A stretch of 64,000 bases of DNA from Curtobacterium sp. S6 (GCF_000710345.2 NZ_JHEL01000015.1:1302001-1366000), one strand, 5' to 3'. Positions 35,238 through 43,889 are shown, numbered from the stretch's first letter. Made by a program: numbers and translations. Notes: generated by a model from the letters alone, not told the origin.

Positions 35238-36313
35238 GATTCACCTCCGCCGCGGTTTCTGCGTCGCAACAGGATAAAGAACGTCGGCCCGCCGGCGAGC
35301 GCCGTGAAGATCCCGATCGGCAGGTCGGCGAAGGCAACGAGGGTCCGTGCGGCAAGGTCGGCCCCGCCGATCAGCAGCGCCCCTCCCAGCACCGAAGCGG
35401 GAACCAGCACCCTGTTGGACGGACCCAGAATGAGGCGTAACACGTGCGGAACGATCAACCCGACGAAGGCGATGATGCCCGCGTGAGCGACGGCCGTTCC
35501 CGTGAGCAACGCCGTGTACGCGATGGCCGCCATCCGGAGGCGTTCGACGTTGATACCCGAGTGCGTCGCGGCCAATTCTCCCAACGCCAGGAGGTTGAGA
35601 CGCCGTGCGATCGACAGGCAACCGATCAGGCCGATGAGCGTCGCGGGGACCGACGTCCCGACGGCCAGCCACGTCGCCCCGTTCAGGGAACCCATCTGCC
35701 AAAACACGATCTGATCACGGCCGGTGCTGTCCGCCATGAAGACCAGCATGGCGATCAGGGCGTTGGCCACCGCGGTCACGGCGATGCCGGTCAGGATCAT
35801 GGAGACGACCCCGGATCGGCCATCCTTGCGGGACAGCCCATAGACCAGCGCCGTGGTCACGAGGGCCGCGATGAAGGCGGCCAAAGGCACCGTGAAGATG
35901 CCCGCCACGTGAATTCCCGTCACGATGGCAAGGCAGGCCCCCACCGCGGCCCCGGCCGAGATCCCGATGACGCCGGGTTCCGCCAGGGGATTGCCGAAGA
36001 CGGCCTGCATCACGACCCCCGACGCTCCCAGGGAAGCCCCCACGAGAAGCCCCAGGGCAACCCGGGGGAAGCGAATGTTCCACAGCGTCGCATCGGCCAG
36101 CTGGTCCACCGTACCGCCGGTCGACCAGCCGATCTTGCGCAGCACGGCGCCGACGACCTGCGAGACGGGAATCTCGAACTGGCCCGTGGCCGCGGAGATC
36201 AACGAGATCACGATGACCCCCAGTCCCAGCGCGCCCAGGACGAGGGCCAGACGCCGTCGGGATCGGACGCCGCCCGCGCCGGATGACACGCCCCTCCTCA
36301 CCACGCGGTTCAC
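35225..36313 (-). CDS. hmuU: Heme ABC transporter permease
   Basis: A 362-residue FecCD-family permease with about ten membrane segments. It has the conserved FGNPLAEPGVIGISAGAAVG near the first third and AHAGIIAFVGLIVPHVLR near the end, typical of siderophore and heme importers. The GTG start at 36313 overlaps the hmuT stop (GTGA). It forms the channel of the HmuTUV importer. The N terminus is Arg-rich and cytoplasmic. Confidence 0.92.
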   Translation of the reverse strand: MNRVVRRGVSSGAGGVRSRRRLALVLGALGLGVIVISLISAATGQFEIPVSQVVGAVLRKIGWSTGGTVDQLADATLWNIRFPRVALGLLVGASLGASGVVMQAVFGNPLAEPGVIGISAGAAVGACLAIVTGIHVAGIFTVPLAAFIAALVTTALVYGLSRKDGRSGVVSMILTGIAVTAVANALIAMLVFMADSTGRDQIVFWQMGSLNGATWLAVGTSVPATLIGLIGCLSIARRLNLLALGELAATHSGINVERLRMAAIAYTALLTGTAVAHAGIIAFVGLIVPHVLRLILGPSNRVLVPASVLGGALLIGGADLAARTLVAFADLPIGIFTALAGGPTFFILLRRRNRGGGESWNS

Positions 36314-37509
36314 GGAGAGGCCGAAGCGGCGTGGTCGGGCGTCTGCCCCGAAGCCGCGGGAGCGTAGATCGCCTGGGCCAAGGACAACAGGACCGCGGGG
36401 GTGTTGGGGCCGAAGGAAAGGATCTGCCCGTCGGCCATATCGACGACGCGTTTCTTGCTGCCGGCGGTGGTCTCGGCGACGCCCGGGCGGGCGAGGAATC
36501 CGTCGAGGCCGCCCGTCGATTCAAGGCCTTTGGTCATGGCCAGGATGAGATCGGGATTGAGCTTGACCAGGGCCTCGCTCGTCGCCGGCTTGACGTCTTG
36601 GACGTGCTCCTTGCCGGCGACGTCGATGCCGTCCAGGGCCTGGATCAGACCGTCGGCACCGGAACCCTGGCCCAGGATGAAAAACACGCCCCCGTTGCCT
36701 CGGACGTAGAGAAAGGCCATCGCGACTTTCTTTTCGGGGTCTTTCGGAACCACCGAATGGATGGTCTGGCGCACCGAGTCCAACTCGTGCGAGACCCTTT
36801 CCGCGAGACGCTTGCCCGACTCGGGGACACCCAAGGCCTGGGCGACCTTCTCGATCTGGGGCACCACCTGGTCGATGGACCGGTCGGGGCTGAAATGCAC
36901 CACGGTGATACCCGCCGAACGCAACTGCTCGGTCACCTCGAGGGGGCCGTTAGTCGTGTCCATGAGGACCGTGGTCGGGCGCAGTTCCAGGATCTTTTCG
37001 ACGTTGAGGTCGTGACCGCTCTCCGTGACCAGCGGGAGGCCGGCGAGGCTGCTTTCGGTCGAGGAAGTCACCCGGCCCACGAGTTTCTCCCCCTGCCCCA
37101 AGCCGATGACGGTTTCCGCCAGGGTTCCGTAGAGATCCAGGGCCAACAGGCGCGAGGTGTCCTTCACGGTGACCTGAGTGCCCTGGTAGTCCGTCAGGTC
37201 CACGGGCAGTTGAGGTGTCTGGGGGTCGCTGATCGGCCTGACCTCGGGAACTGAGGCCGCGGTCGCCGGCCCCGTGATGGCCTTGGGGTCGGATACTGCG
37301 CTGGCGACCAGCGCCTTTTCTTGCTCCTCGAGCGGGGTCGAGGCGTGGGATGCGCTGCTCGAAGGCCGTGCCTGCGACGGTGCCCCGTTGCCCTGGCCGC
37401 AGGCGGCCAGCACGAGGACGAGGGTGAAGAGGAGTGCCACGAGGGTCGGAATCGACCACGGATGAGCCGCGTGATGATCGGAGATCTTCCGACGACAAGA
37501 GATGTTCAT
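36310..37509 (-). CDS. hmuT: Heme-binding lipoprotein of the HmuTUV importer
   Basis: A 399-residue substrate-binding protein. The signal peptide ends with the lipobox LVLAAC, so it is anchored in the outer face of the membrane. The periplasmic-binding-type fold shows LDLYGTLAETVIGLGQGEKL and LRPTTVLMD, in line with heme-binding relatives. It receives heme from the HtaA surface protein. ATG 37509 is the first start before the signal peptide; the ribosome-binding site is weak. A 14-bp hairpin (37539-37581) separates it from the htaA end. Confidence 0.88.
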   Translation of the reverse strand: MNISCRRKISDHHAAHPWSIPTLVALLFTLVLVLAACGQGNGAPSQARPSSSASHASTPLEEQEKALVASAVSDPKAITGPATAASVPEVRPISDPQTPQLPVDLTDYQGTQVTVKDTSRLLALDLYGTLAETVIGLGQGEKLVGRVTSSTESSLAGLPLVTESGHDLNVEKILELRPTTVLMDTTNGPLEVTEQLRSAGITVVHFSPDRSIDQVVPQIEKVAQALGVPESGKRLAERVSHELDSVRQTIHSVVPKDPEKKVAMAFLYVRGNGGVFFILGQGSGADGLIQALDGIDVAGKEHVQDVKPATSEALVKLNPDLILAMTKGLESTGGLDGFLARPGVAETTAGSKKRVVDMADGQILSFGPNTPAVLLSLAQAIYAPAASGQTPDHAASASP

Positions 37510-37538
37510 GGAGATTCGAACCGGTCTTTCGGTAGGAC

Positions 37539-37581
37539 GCGTCACCGGGGAGCCCGTCAAATACGAACTCCCCGGTGACGC
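37539..37581 (-). other. Intercistronic hairpin between htaA and hmuT
   Basis: GCGTCACCGGGGAG (37539-37552) pairs perfectly with 37568-37581. No T tract follows on the minus strand, so it is more likely an RNA-stability or processing element, or a weak attenuator, than a terminator. Confidence 0.55.
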
Positions 37582-37659
37582 TCTGCCATCGATGATTGCT
37601 CGGGTATTCAGGCAGACGGCGGCCGAGATCCGCTCAGCCGAACCGTCTCCCCGAATCAC

Positions 37660-38589
37660 CTAGGCGCTGTGGCTGCCCGAACGACGTCGGATGGCCACCA
37701 CCGCGCCCGATCCCAGCGCCAAGATCGCCACGCCGAAGGCGACGATCGTGCCAGGAGAGGACACACCGGTTTCGGCCAGCTTCGCCGGAGCCGCAGCATG
37801 CTCGCATCCGGAGCCCTGCGCCGGGGTGGACGCACCGACTTCCCGGGCGGTCACGGAGGACTGGGTGGAGACCTCAGCGGCGCCAGCCTTGTCGGACAGA
37901 TCGGCGGTGAACGAGATCGGGTCCATCGACTGGCCTTCGGGGTAGTTCTCCGCGAAGGCCAGCGACCCTGCCTTGCTCAAGGTGACGGCGGCCCCGTTGA
38001 GGGAGATCTTCCCGCCCTCCACGGTGAGGCTCGAGATGTCGACCGTCGCGAACTCGATCTCGCCGAACTGCTGGGCCACGCCGTCCATGTTGTTGGAGGT
38101 CACGGTGGCCATAAGCTTGCCCTGGCCGTTGGCGAAGACCAGCTTCACCCCGGAGATCTTGAGGTCGAGAAGCCCGTGATGGCCCGTGAACCTCAGCGAA
38201 CCGGGGAAGCTCACGCTGCCCTGACCGTTCTCGTAATTTCCGAAGCCGTTGCTCCACGTGAAGTTCCCGTTGGAGTACGCGGTGCCATCGAGATCCCAGT
38301 GGCCCTTGGCGATGCCTCCGGCGATGTAGTTACGGAACGAGGACTTCACACCCCAGGTGAGGTTCGCCGCGGAGACGTTGCCGTGCTCGACGGTCGTGGC
38401 CCCCAACTGGTTGTCCTGTGCGGTTCCGCTCGACGGCGCTGCTGCGCTCGATGACGCCGAGGCGCCAGACGATCCCGTGGCACTCGACTCATGGCTGGCC
38501 TTCGCCTGGCCCGAGGAAGATGCCCCCTGATGCGCGGGCACCACCGGGAAGCACTGCATGTTCGCGTGGCCGGGGTTGGTGGAGTGCAC
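37660..38589 (-). CDS. HtaA-domain surface protein, C-terminal fragment with LAETG anchor
   Basis: This frame encodes a third HtaA heme-binding domain (LTWGVKSSFRNYIAGGIAKG, then RFTGHHGLLDLKI). It ends in a sortase signal: LAETG, a hydrophobic span (TIVAFGVAILALGSGAVVAI) and the positive tail RRRSGSHSA. The LAXTG form suggests a class E sortase. It has no signal peptide. The open frame extends upstream beyond the GTG at 38589 and continues smoothly as Pro-rich linker to 38733, where it meets the frame of the upstream fragment. It is therefore probably the rest of the htaA gene, separated by a one-base shift. Confidence 0.8.
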   Translation of the reverse strand: MHSTNPGHANMQCFPVVPAHQGASSSGQAKASHESSATGSSGASASSSAAAPSSGTAQDNQLGATTVEHGNVSAANLTWGVKSSFRNYIAGGIAKGHWDLDGTAYSNGNFTWSNGFGNYENGQGSVSFPGSLRFTGHHGLLDLKISGVKLVFANGQGKLMATVTSNNMDGVAQQFGEIEFATVDISSLTVEGGKISLNGAAVTLSKAGSLAFAENYPEGQSMDPISFTADLSDKAGAAEVSTQSSVTAREVGASTPAQGSGCEHAAAPAKLAETGVSSPGTIVAFGVAILALGSGAVVAIRRRSGSHSA

Positions 38590-40303
38590 CTGGGGCCGCG
38601 CATCCGGCGAAGGCTGAGCCTGAGTGTTCTCGGAGGCCTTGGGCGCCTCGGAGCGATCCGAGGGCCGAGGAGCTTCGCTGGGAGTCGGCGCAGGGGTCGT
38701 CTCGGACGGGGCCGGGGCCTTCTGATCCGGGGGCGGGCTTCTGATCCTTCTGGTCGGGCTTCGCGTCGTTCGAGGGCGCCGACGGAGACTCGTTGCTCGG
38801 GGCCGGGGCCGGCTTCGGATCCTCCACGGGCTTGGGCGAAGGAGCCTGATCCTTGACCGGTTCCGGGGTCACGGGATTCGGGTTCGGAGCGGGGGTCTCC
38901 GGGTTCGGCGCCGGAGCCGGGTTGGGCTTCGGAGTCTCCGGGTTCGGCTTCGGAGCGGGGGTCTCCGGGTTCGGCTTCGGAGCCGGGTTCGGCGCCGGAG
39001 TCTCCGGGTTCGGCTTCGGAGCGGGCGTCACGGGAGCCGGTGCGGGCTTCGGGGCCGGCGCGGGCTCGAGGTGAGCGGTGAAGTTCAGGGAATCCAAGAC
39101 CGTACCGGCCTGGTAGAAGCCTCCGAAGACCTTCGAGCCGCCCTCGGCGAGCTCCACGGCGGCATCGGTCACGGAGAAATCGTCCCCGCTCATGGTGGCC
39201 TCGGAGAGATCGACCGTCGCCAACTCGACATTCGGGTATTGGTGCGGAGTTCCCTCCGTGTCGTTCGAGACGGCATCCGCGAGGAGAGTCCCCTTGCCAT
39301 CCTTGATCTGAAGCCGCAGGTTCTCGATCTTCAGGTCCAGGGTCCCGTGATGGCCGGTGAAGTGGATCTGCCCTTGGTAGGAGACCAGCCCCGTCTTGGT
39401 CGAGGGGTTGTAGTTTCCGGTGGACTTCTTCCACGAGAAGATTCCGTCGTGGTCCTCAACCCCAGAGACCGTCCAGCTACCCCTGGCGATGGCGCCGCGA
39501 ATGTATGTGCGGAACGATGCCTTGACGCCCCAGTCCAGCGTGCTGGAGGACACGACTCTGCTCGACGACTCCGAGGGAGCCGGCGGTATGGACGGCGCGG
39601 GCGCCGGGGTTGGTGCCGGAGCGGGTGCCGGAGCAGGAGCCGGAGCCGGCTCGGTCGTCTCGGACTTTGGCTGAAGCTTGCCCTCGAGCGTCACCGGGTC
39701 GAAAATCTGGCGGACCGAATATGGGGGCCCGAAGGCCTTCTGGCCCTCGGCCGTGAGGTTGGTCTGAGCGTTGGTCAGGCTCAGCACGCCGCCGTCGGTC
39801 TTCAGCGAGTCGGTCTTGACGGTAAAGATGGTCACGCGGCCCAGGTGTTGCATCTTGCCTTTGGCGCCCACCGCGTCGACCACGGCGGACAAGGACCCCT
39901 TGGACCCATTAAATTCCAGGGTGGGGTCCGTGATGGTGATGTCGAACGAGCTTCCGTGCGCCCTGAAACGGATCGACCCTTTCAGGCTGACCTCTCCCTT
40001 ACCGTCGGCAAAGTGACCCGTCCCCTGAGACCAGATGAACTTGCCGTCCTTCCGCTCGACGCCGTTGACGGTGACGGATCCGCCCCCGAATTTTCCTTCG
40101 ACGTACCTGACCAGAGAGGCCTTGACGCCCCAGTCCATGGTCACGTTCTCAAGGACCTGCTCGTTCGAGCCGGCGACGACGCCGGACTGCGCGGTTGGCT
40201 CGACGGAATACGCGGTCGCCGGTAAAGCCGCGACACCGGACAGGCCGATGACGGCGGCCGCCAGGACCGCTTGCGAACGCCTCGACGGAGATGAACTACT
40301 CAT
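38489..40303 (-). CDS. htaA: HtaA-domain surface protein, N-terminal fragment with two HtaA domains
   Basis: An exported heme-binding protein. A signal peptide (SQAVLAAAVIGLSGVAALPATAYS) is followed by HtaA domain 1 (MDWGVKASLVRYVEG) and, after a Pro-Ala linker, domain 2 (LDWGVKASFRTYIRG, then HFTGHHGTLDLKI). A long Pro-Ala-Lys-Asn repeat linker, encoded by tandem DNA repeats near 38880-39060, leads to PAPGSEGPG. Beyond that point (about 38728) the frame loses the Pro-rich pattern and ends in an unrelated tail, as expected after a frameshift. Restoring one base would join it to the LAETG-anchored fragment, giving three HtaA domains. HtaA proteins pass heme to HmuT. The gene is divergent from hmuO with a DtxR-type box between. 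Confidence 0.82.
   Translation of the reverse strand: MSSSSPSRRSQAVLAAAVIGLSGVAALPATAYSVEPTAQSGVVAGSNEQVLENVTMDWGVKASLVRYVEGKFGGGSVTVNGVERKDGKFIWSQGTGHFADGKGEVSLKGSIRFRAHGSSFDITITDPTLEFNGSKGSLSAVVDAVGAKGKMQHLGRVTIFTVKTDSLKTDGGVLSLTNAQTNLTAEGQKAFGPPYSVRQIFDPVTLEGKLQPKSETTEPAPAPAPAPAPAPTPAPAPSIPPAPSESSSRVVSSSTLDWGVKASFRTYIRGAIARGSWTVSGVEDHDGIFSWKKSTGNYNPSTKTGLVSYQGQIHFTGHHGTLDLKIENLRLQIKDGKGTLLADAVSNDTEGTPHQYPNVELATVDLSEATMSGDDFSVTDAAVELAEGGSKVFGGFYQAGTVLDSLNFTAHLEPAPAPKPAPAPVTPAPKPNPETPAPNPAPKPNPETPAPKPNPETPKPNPAPAPNPETPAPNPNPVTPEPVKDQAPSPKPVEDPKPAPAPSNESPSAPSNDAKPDQKDQKPAPGSEGPGPVRDDPCADSQRSSSALGSLRGAQGLREHSGSAFAGCAAPGALHQPRPREHAVLPGGARASGGIFLGPGEGQP
38729..38733 (-). other. Probable one-base frameshift at a G5/C5 run in htaA
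   Basis: On the minus strand the sequence reads AAG CCC GCC CCC GGA in the first frame. Skipping one C gives AAG CCC GCC CCG GAT CAG AAG, which continues the Pro-rich linker (KPAPDQKAPAPSETTPAP) into the third HtaA domain without a stop. The shift could be a sequencing error, a true mutation or phase variation. Confidence 0.7.
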
Positions 40304-40386
40304 GTTTCCCCCACAAAAGTGATGATGTTCCTGAAGGACGAGTGACGGCGGCGTGGGCTATCCACGCTCATCCTCGTGACAATAAG

Positions 40387-40402
40387 ATAAGGCAAGCCTT
40401 AT
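40387..40402. promoter_or_regulatory. DtxR/IdeR-type iron box
   Basis: ATAAGGC-AA-GCCTTAT is a near-perfect dyad that matches the core of DtxR and IdeR operators (AGGCAAGCCT centre). It lies between the divergent htaA and hmuO genes, so iron-replete cells would repress both. Confidence 0.75.
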
Positions 40403-40437
40403 TTCTTAATCAAGATCTGAAACATTGTTCCGTGACG

Positions 40438-40461
40438 CATTTGGTGACATGATGTCACCAA
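40438..40461. promoter_or_regulatory. Perfect 21-bp palindrome upstream of hmuO
   Basis: TTGGTGACAT-G-ATGTCACCAA (40441-40461) is a perfect palindrome 50 bases before hmuO. The 12-mer CATTTGGTGACA at its left edge is identical to the operator-like site before the local tetR gene. Confidence 0.7.
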
Positions 40462-40510
40462 CATTCGCGCCATCCGCCCTCAAGGCCCCGACCACTTTGG
40501 AGCACCCGCC

Positions 40511-41206
40511 ATGAGCACTTCGCCCCTGCCCGACAACGCCACCGCAACGACCTCACCCGCACCCGAGACCTTCTCGCAGATCGTTCGAGCGACGACGGCC
40601 GAGCGGCACTCCGCCGCGGAACACTCCTCGTTCATGACCGACCTCATGAAAGGCGACCTCAACGCCGCCGCCTACACGCGCCTGCTGGCACAGTACGAGT
40701 TCATCTACGAGGCCTTGGAAACCGTCGCGGCCGAATTCCGCCGGGCGGGCCACCCCCTCACGCAGGCCTTCGACCACCCGGGGCTCGACCGCCTGGACTC
40801 CATCCGCGCCGACCTGAGGCAGCTGGCGGGCGAGGACCACGAGACCGAGCCCCTGCCCTCGACGGCGCGCTACGCGGATCGCATTCGAGCGACCGTCGAC
40901 ACCCCCGAACGCTTCTTGGCGCATCACTACCTGCGTTATCTCGGCGACCTCTCCGGCGGACAAGCCGTGGCGGCCCTCATGGCCCGCCACTACGAGGTCC
41001 CCAGCGAAGGCCTGAGCATGTACCGCTTCCCGGAGCTGCCGAAGCCCAAAGTCTTCAAGGACCAGTACCGGGTTCTGCTCGACGAAGCCCCGTTCACGCA
41101 GGAGCAGCGCGACGCTTTCCTCGAGGAAGCCATCGCGGGCTTCGACCTCAACGCCGAGGTCTTCGCCGACCTGGAAAAGGTCACCAGCCCCAGCGCCGCG
41201 AGCTGA
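40511..41206 (+). CDS. hmuO: Heme oxygenase (biliverdin-producing)
   Basis: Cleaves imported heme to biliverdin, carbon monoxide and iron. The 231-residue protein has the proximal His region TAERHSAAEHSSFM (His33) and the distal-helix motif YLRYLGDLSGGQ of HO-1-like enzymes, closely following the HmuO of Corynebacterium diphtheriae. A GGAGC site lies before the ATG. It is the divergent partner of htaA-hmuTUV and shares their iron box. A terminator follows. Confidence 0.95.
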   Translation: MSTSPLPDNATATTSPAPETFSQIVRATTAERHSAAEHSSFMTDLMKGDLNAAAYTRLLAQYEFIYEALETVAAEFRRAGHPLTQAFDHPGLDRLDSIRADLRQLAGEDHETEPLPSTARYADRIRATVDTPERFLAHHYLRYLGDLSGGQAVAALMARHYEVPSEGLSMYRFPELPKPKVFKDQYRVLLDEAPFTQEQRDAFLEEAIAGFDLNAEVFADLEKVTSPSAAS

Positions 41207-41257
41207 CCTCGCCCACGGGCTGAATCGGAACGCCGGCGCCGCCGGTCGTTAACGAAA

Positions 41258-41305
41258 AACGCCGCCCACTGCCTCCCCTTGAGGGGGGGGGCAGTGGGCG
41301 GCGTC
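41258..41305. terminator. Bidirectional terminator between hmuO and the efflux gene
   Basis: CGCCGCCCACTGCC (41260-41273) pairs with its complement at 41290-41303. On the minus strand the stem is followed by TTTTT, so it best serves the efflux gene. The loop side contains a run of nine G (41283-41291). Confidence 0.8.
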
Positions 41306-41346
41306 GTAGCTACCCGGAACGCCAGGGCCTCGCTGGCGTCGCGGTT

Positions 41347-43236
41347 CTACTTGTTGGTGCGGGTAGTGAACATCGGTCCGGTCTCGGGAAGAGGAATCTC
41401 CCCGGTGCGCGGATGCGAGTCGGCGTCGGACTCACCCTCCGGAGCGACGGGCGCACGGTGACGTCCGTGGCGCTCCTCGGACTGCTCCGCCGAATCCGTT
41501 TCGGATACGGCGTCCTGCCGCGCCTGACCGGAAGCACCCTCGGAATCCTTCGACTCCGATTCATGCTCTTCCGTCTTAATGTCCTCGGTCTTACCGGACT
41601 CGGTCACGCTGGTCGCGAGGGCCTTCTCACGGACACACAGCAGCACGATGGCCGCCAAGATCCCGAGCGGAGCGATCCACAGGAAGATCGGGACGAGGGC
41701 ATCGTTATACGACCCCACGACGATCCCCTTGATCGGCTCCGGCAGGCCGTTGACCAGCGCCGGGGTCAGCGAGTTGGACCCGCCACCCGTGGCCTTCATG
41801 GCCTGCGGAGGCATGCGCTCGGCGAGGTAATCCTTCAGACGCGAGGTGAACAGGCCACCGACCAGCGCCGAACCCATGGTGGCGCCGACCTGACGGAAGA
41901 AGTTGTTGGCCGCCGTCGCGGTACCGACCATGCTGATCGGGAAGGCGTTCTGAACGATCAGGGTCAGCAACTGCATCGACATACCCAAGCCCAGACCGAT
42001 GACGGCCAGGCAGATGCAGATGATGTACGCCGGGGTGTCGACCTCGAGGTGGGACAGCAGGAACAGGCCGAGGGCCAGCAACAGGGATCCCACCACGGTG
42101 AAGGCCTTGTAACGGCCGATCTTGGACACGATGAATCCGACCGAAACGGACGTGATCAGCAGCATGCCCATCATGGGGATCATGAGCAGACCCGCCTGGG
42201 TCGCATCCACGCCCAGAACCATCTGCATGTAGGTCGGCATGTAGCCGACGGCACCGAACATGCCGATACCCATGCACAGGTTGGCGATCGTCGCGAGGTT
42301 AAAGTTGCGGTCCTTGAACAACGCGAGCGGCATGACCGGCTCGGTGACCTTGGCCTCGATCGGGATGAAGATGGCCACGCACACGACCACGGCGATCAAC
42401 AGGCCGATGATCGTCGGGGAACCCCAGTCATACTGGTTGCCGCCCCAGGTCATGGCGAGAACCAAGCAGGCGGTTGCCGCGCCGAGGAACATCATGCCCA
42501 GCACGTCGACCTTGCGGCGTTCCTGCTGACGGGACTTGTTGGTGTGGGGAATCAGGAAAGCGGCAGCGCACAAAGCGATGATGCCGAGGGGGATATTCAT
42601 CCAGAAGGCCCAGCGCCAGCCGGGGCCCTCGGTCAGCCAGCCGCCGAGCAACGGGCCCGCCACGGAGGAGAAGGCAAAGACACCCATCAGGGCGCCCATG
42701 TATTTACCGCGCTCACGAGCGGGAATCACGTCGGCGATGACGGACTGCGACAGAATCATGAGGCCACCACCGCCGAGGCCCTGCAGGCCACGGGAGATGA
42801 TCAGGGTGGTCATGTCTTGGGCGAGCGCGCCGGTCACCGAACCGGCCATGAAGGCCAAGATCGCGAAGATCAGGAGGGGCTTACGCCCCCACAGGTCGCC
42901 GAGCTTGCCGTAGGCCGGCATCATGATCGTCGAGACCATGATGAACGCCGTAATAACCCAGCTCATGTGCTCCACGCCGTTGAGCTCGCCGACGATGGTC
43001 GGCAGCGACGGCGAGAGCACCGTCTGGTTCAGCGAGGACATGAGCATGATGATCATCAGGCCGATGAACAGCAGGGGAATGTTGGTATTGGGGGTGGGCT
43101 GGCCGTAGCCGCCCTTGGCCGCGGAGTGCGCCGAGTGCTGCGCACCGACGTCGGATGACGCGGGACCCGAGGTCGCACTCCCTGCGTCGTTCGAGCCACG
43201 CCCAATGGCGTGACGCGGGGAATAAGTGGTACTCAA
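41347..43236 (-). CDS. MFS multidrug efflux transporter, DHA2 (14-TMS) family
   Basis: A 629-residue proton-coupled exporter of the EmrB/QacA type. Fourteen hydrophobic segments start at PLLFIGLMIIMLMSSLNQTV; motif A appears as KLGDLWGRKPLL and motif C-like Gly/Pro elements follow. The C terminus adds about 90 residues of acidic, Glu/Ser-rich cytoplasmic tail ending LPETGPMFTTRTNK; this is not a sortase signal because no membrane span follows. The gene overlaps the upstream tetR gene by 4 bases (ATGA), so the pair is an operon and the TetR protein probably represses it. Substrates are unknown but should be lipophilic drugs or cations. Confidence 0.9.
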   Translation of the reverse strand: MSTTYSPRHAIGRGSNDAGSATSGPASSDVGAQHSAHSAAKGGYGQPTPNTNIPLLFIGLMIIMLMSSLNQTVLSPSLPTIVGELNGVEHMSWVITAFIMVSTIMMPAYGKLGDLWGRKPLLIFAILAFMAGSVTGALAQDMTTLIISRGLQGLGGGGLMILSQSVIADVIPARERGKYMGALMGVFAFSSVAGPLLGGWLTEGPGWRWAFWMNIPLGIIALCAAAFLIPHTNKSRQQERRKVDVLGMMFLGAATACLVLAMTWGGNQYDWGSPTIIGLLIAVVVCVAIFIPIEAKVTEPVMPLALFKDRNFNLATIANLCMGIGMFGAVGYMPTYMQMVLGVDATQAGLLMIPMMGMLLITSVSVGFIVSKIGRYKAFTVVGSLLLALGLFLLSHLEVDTPAYIICICLAVIGLGLGMSMQLLTLIVQNAFPISMVGTATAANNFFRQVGATMGSALVGGLFTSRLKDYLAERMPPQAMKATGGGSNSLTPALVNGLPEPIKGIVVGSYNDALVPIFLWIAPLGILAAIVLLCVREKALATSVTESGKTEDIKTEEHESESKDSEGASGQARQDAVSETDSAEQSEERHGRHRAPVAPEGESDADSHPRTGEIPLPETGPMFTTRTNK

Positions 43237-43883
43237 CGAGGCTCCTTGACGATAGTGGAAAACAAAGTAACGGTGCTCTTGATGGCGGCGGGCAATTCCT
43301 CACGGGTGGAACGCGCCCCGAATTCGAGGTAACGGAGCACGGCCGTCGACATCAGCACGACGGCGCGGATGCGTTCCTCTTGTTCTGGCTCGGGCTCGGA
43401 TTCCGGATCCGCCCGCGGCACAAACTCGCCCGAGGCTTGATACGTCGGCCAGTCCAGGCCGAGCAGGAAATCCTTGAGCTCTTGCTCGCAGCGCAACAGG
43501 TGAATTTTCATCCGCTGACGAATCTCTTCATGGTCGTTGACCAGTTCCCGCGAGACATCCTCGACATCCCCGGCAAACGAGTCATACACCACGCGGGAGA
43601 GCAACTGGGCGGCCTGTGCGAGGAGACCGTCCGAGCTGTCCGCCGGGATCGAGGAGAGGATCTCCTCGGTCATCTCCGGAGGACGCAGCCCCATGACGGC
43701 GTCCTCCTTGGTCGCGAAGTAATTGAAGAAGGTGCGCGGCGAGACGCCCGCCTCTTCGGCAATCAGCTCCGCGGTGGTCTGCTTAACCCCGCGTTCGGTC
43801 GCGAGCCTTCGGGCGGCGGCATGGATAGCGTTCCACGTCCGCACCCGGCGTCGTTCCCTGAGGGATGGTTCAGATGTTTGCAC
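43233..43883 (-). CDS. TetR-family repressor of the efflux operon
   Basis: A 216-residue regulator with the helix-turn-helix TTAELIAEEAGVSPRTFFNY and a Glu/Pro-rich insert (PESEPEPEQEE) in the ligand domain. Its GTG start lies within a few bases of the predicted transcription start, so the mRNA may be leaderless. The gene overlaps the efflux gene by 4 bases. An extended inverted repeat covers its promoter. The pairing is the standard drug-sensing repressor plus exporter arrangement. Confidence 0.85.
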   Translation of the reverse strand: MQTSEPSLRERRRVRTWNAIHAAARRLATERGVKQTTAELIAEEAGVSPRTFFNYFATKEDAVMGLRPPEMTEEILSSIPADSSDGLLAQAAQLLSRVVYDSFAGDVEDVSRELVNDHEEIRQRMKIHLLRCEQELKDFLLGLDWPTYQASGEFVPRADPESEPEPEQEERIRAVVLMSTAVLRYLEFGARSTREELPAAIKSTVTLFSTIVKEPR

Positions 43884-43889
43884 CCATGC

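Noticed and set aside
41283-41291. Run of nine G as a phase-variation tract
   Set aside because: It lies in the terminator loop after hmuO, outside any coding region or promoter.
41350-41397. LPETG near the C terminus of the MFS exporter, as a sortase signal
   Set aside because: No hydrophobic span or positive tail follows and the segment lies on a cytoplasmic tail of a membrane transporter. The match is chance.
41413-43158. A 581-codon open frame opposite the efflux gene
   Set aside because: His/Asp/Gly/Arg-rich antisense translation of a membrane protein. The minus-strand gene has full family motifs.
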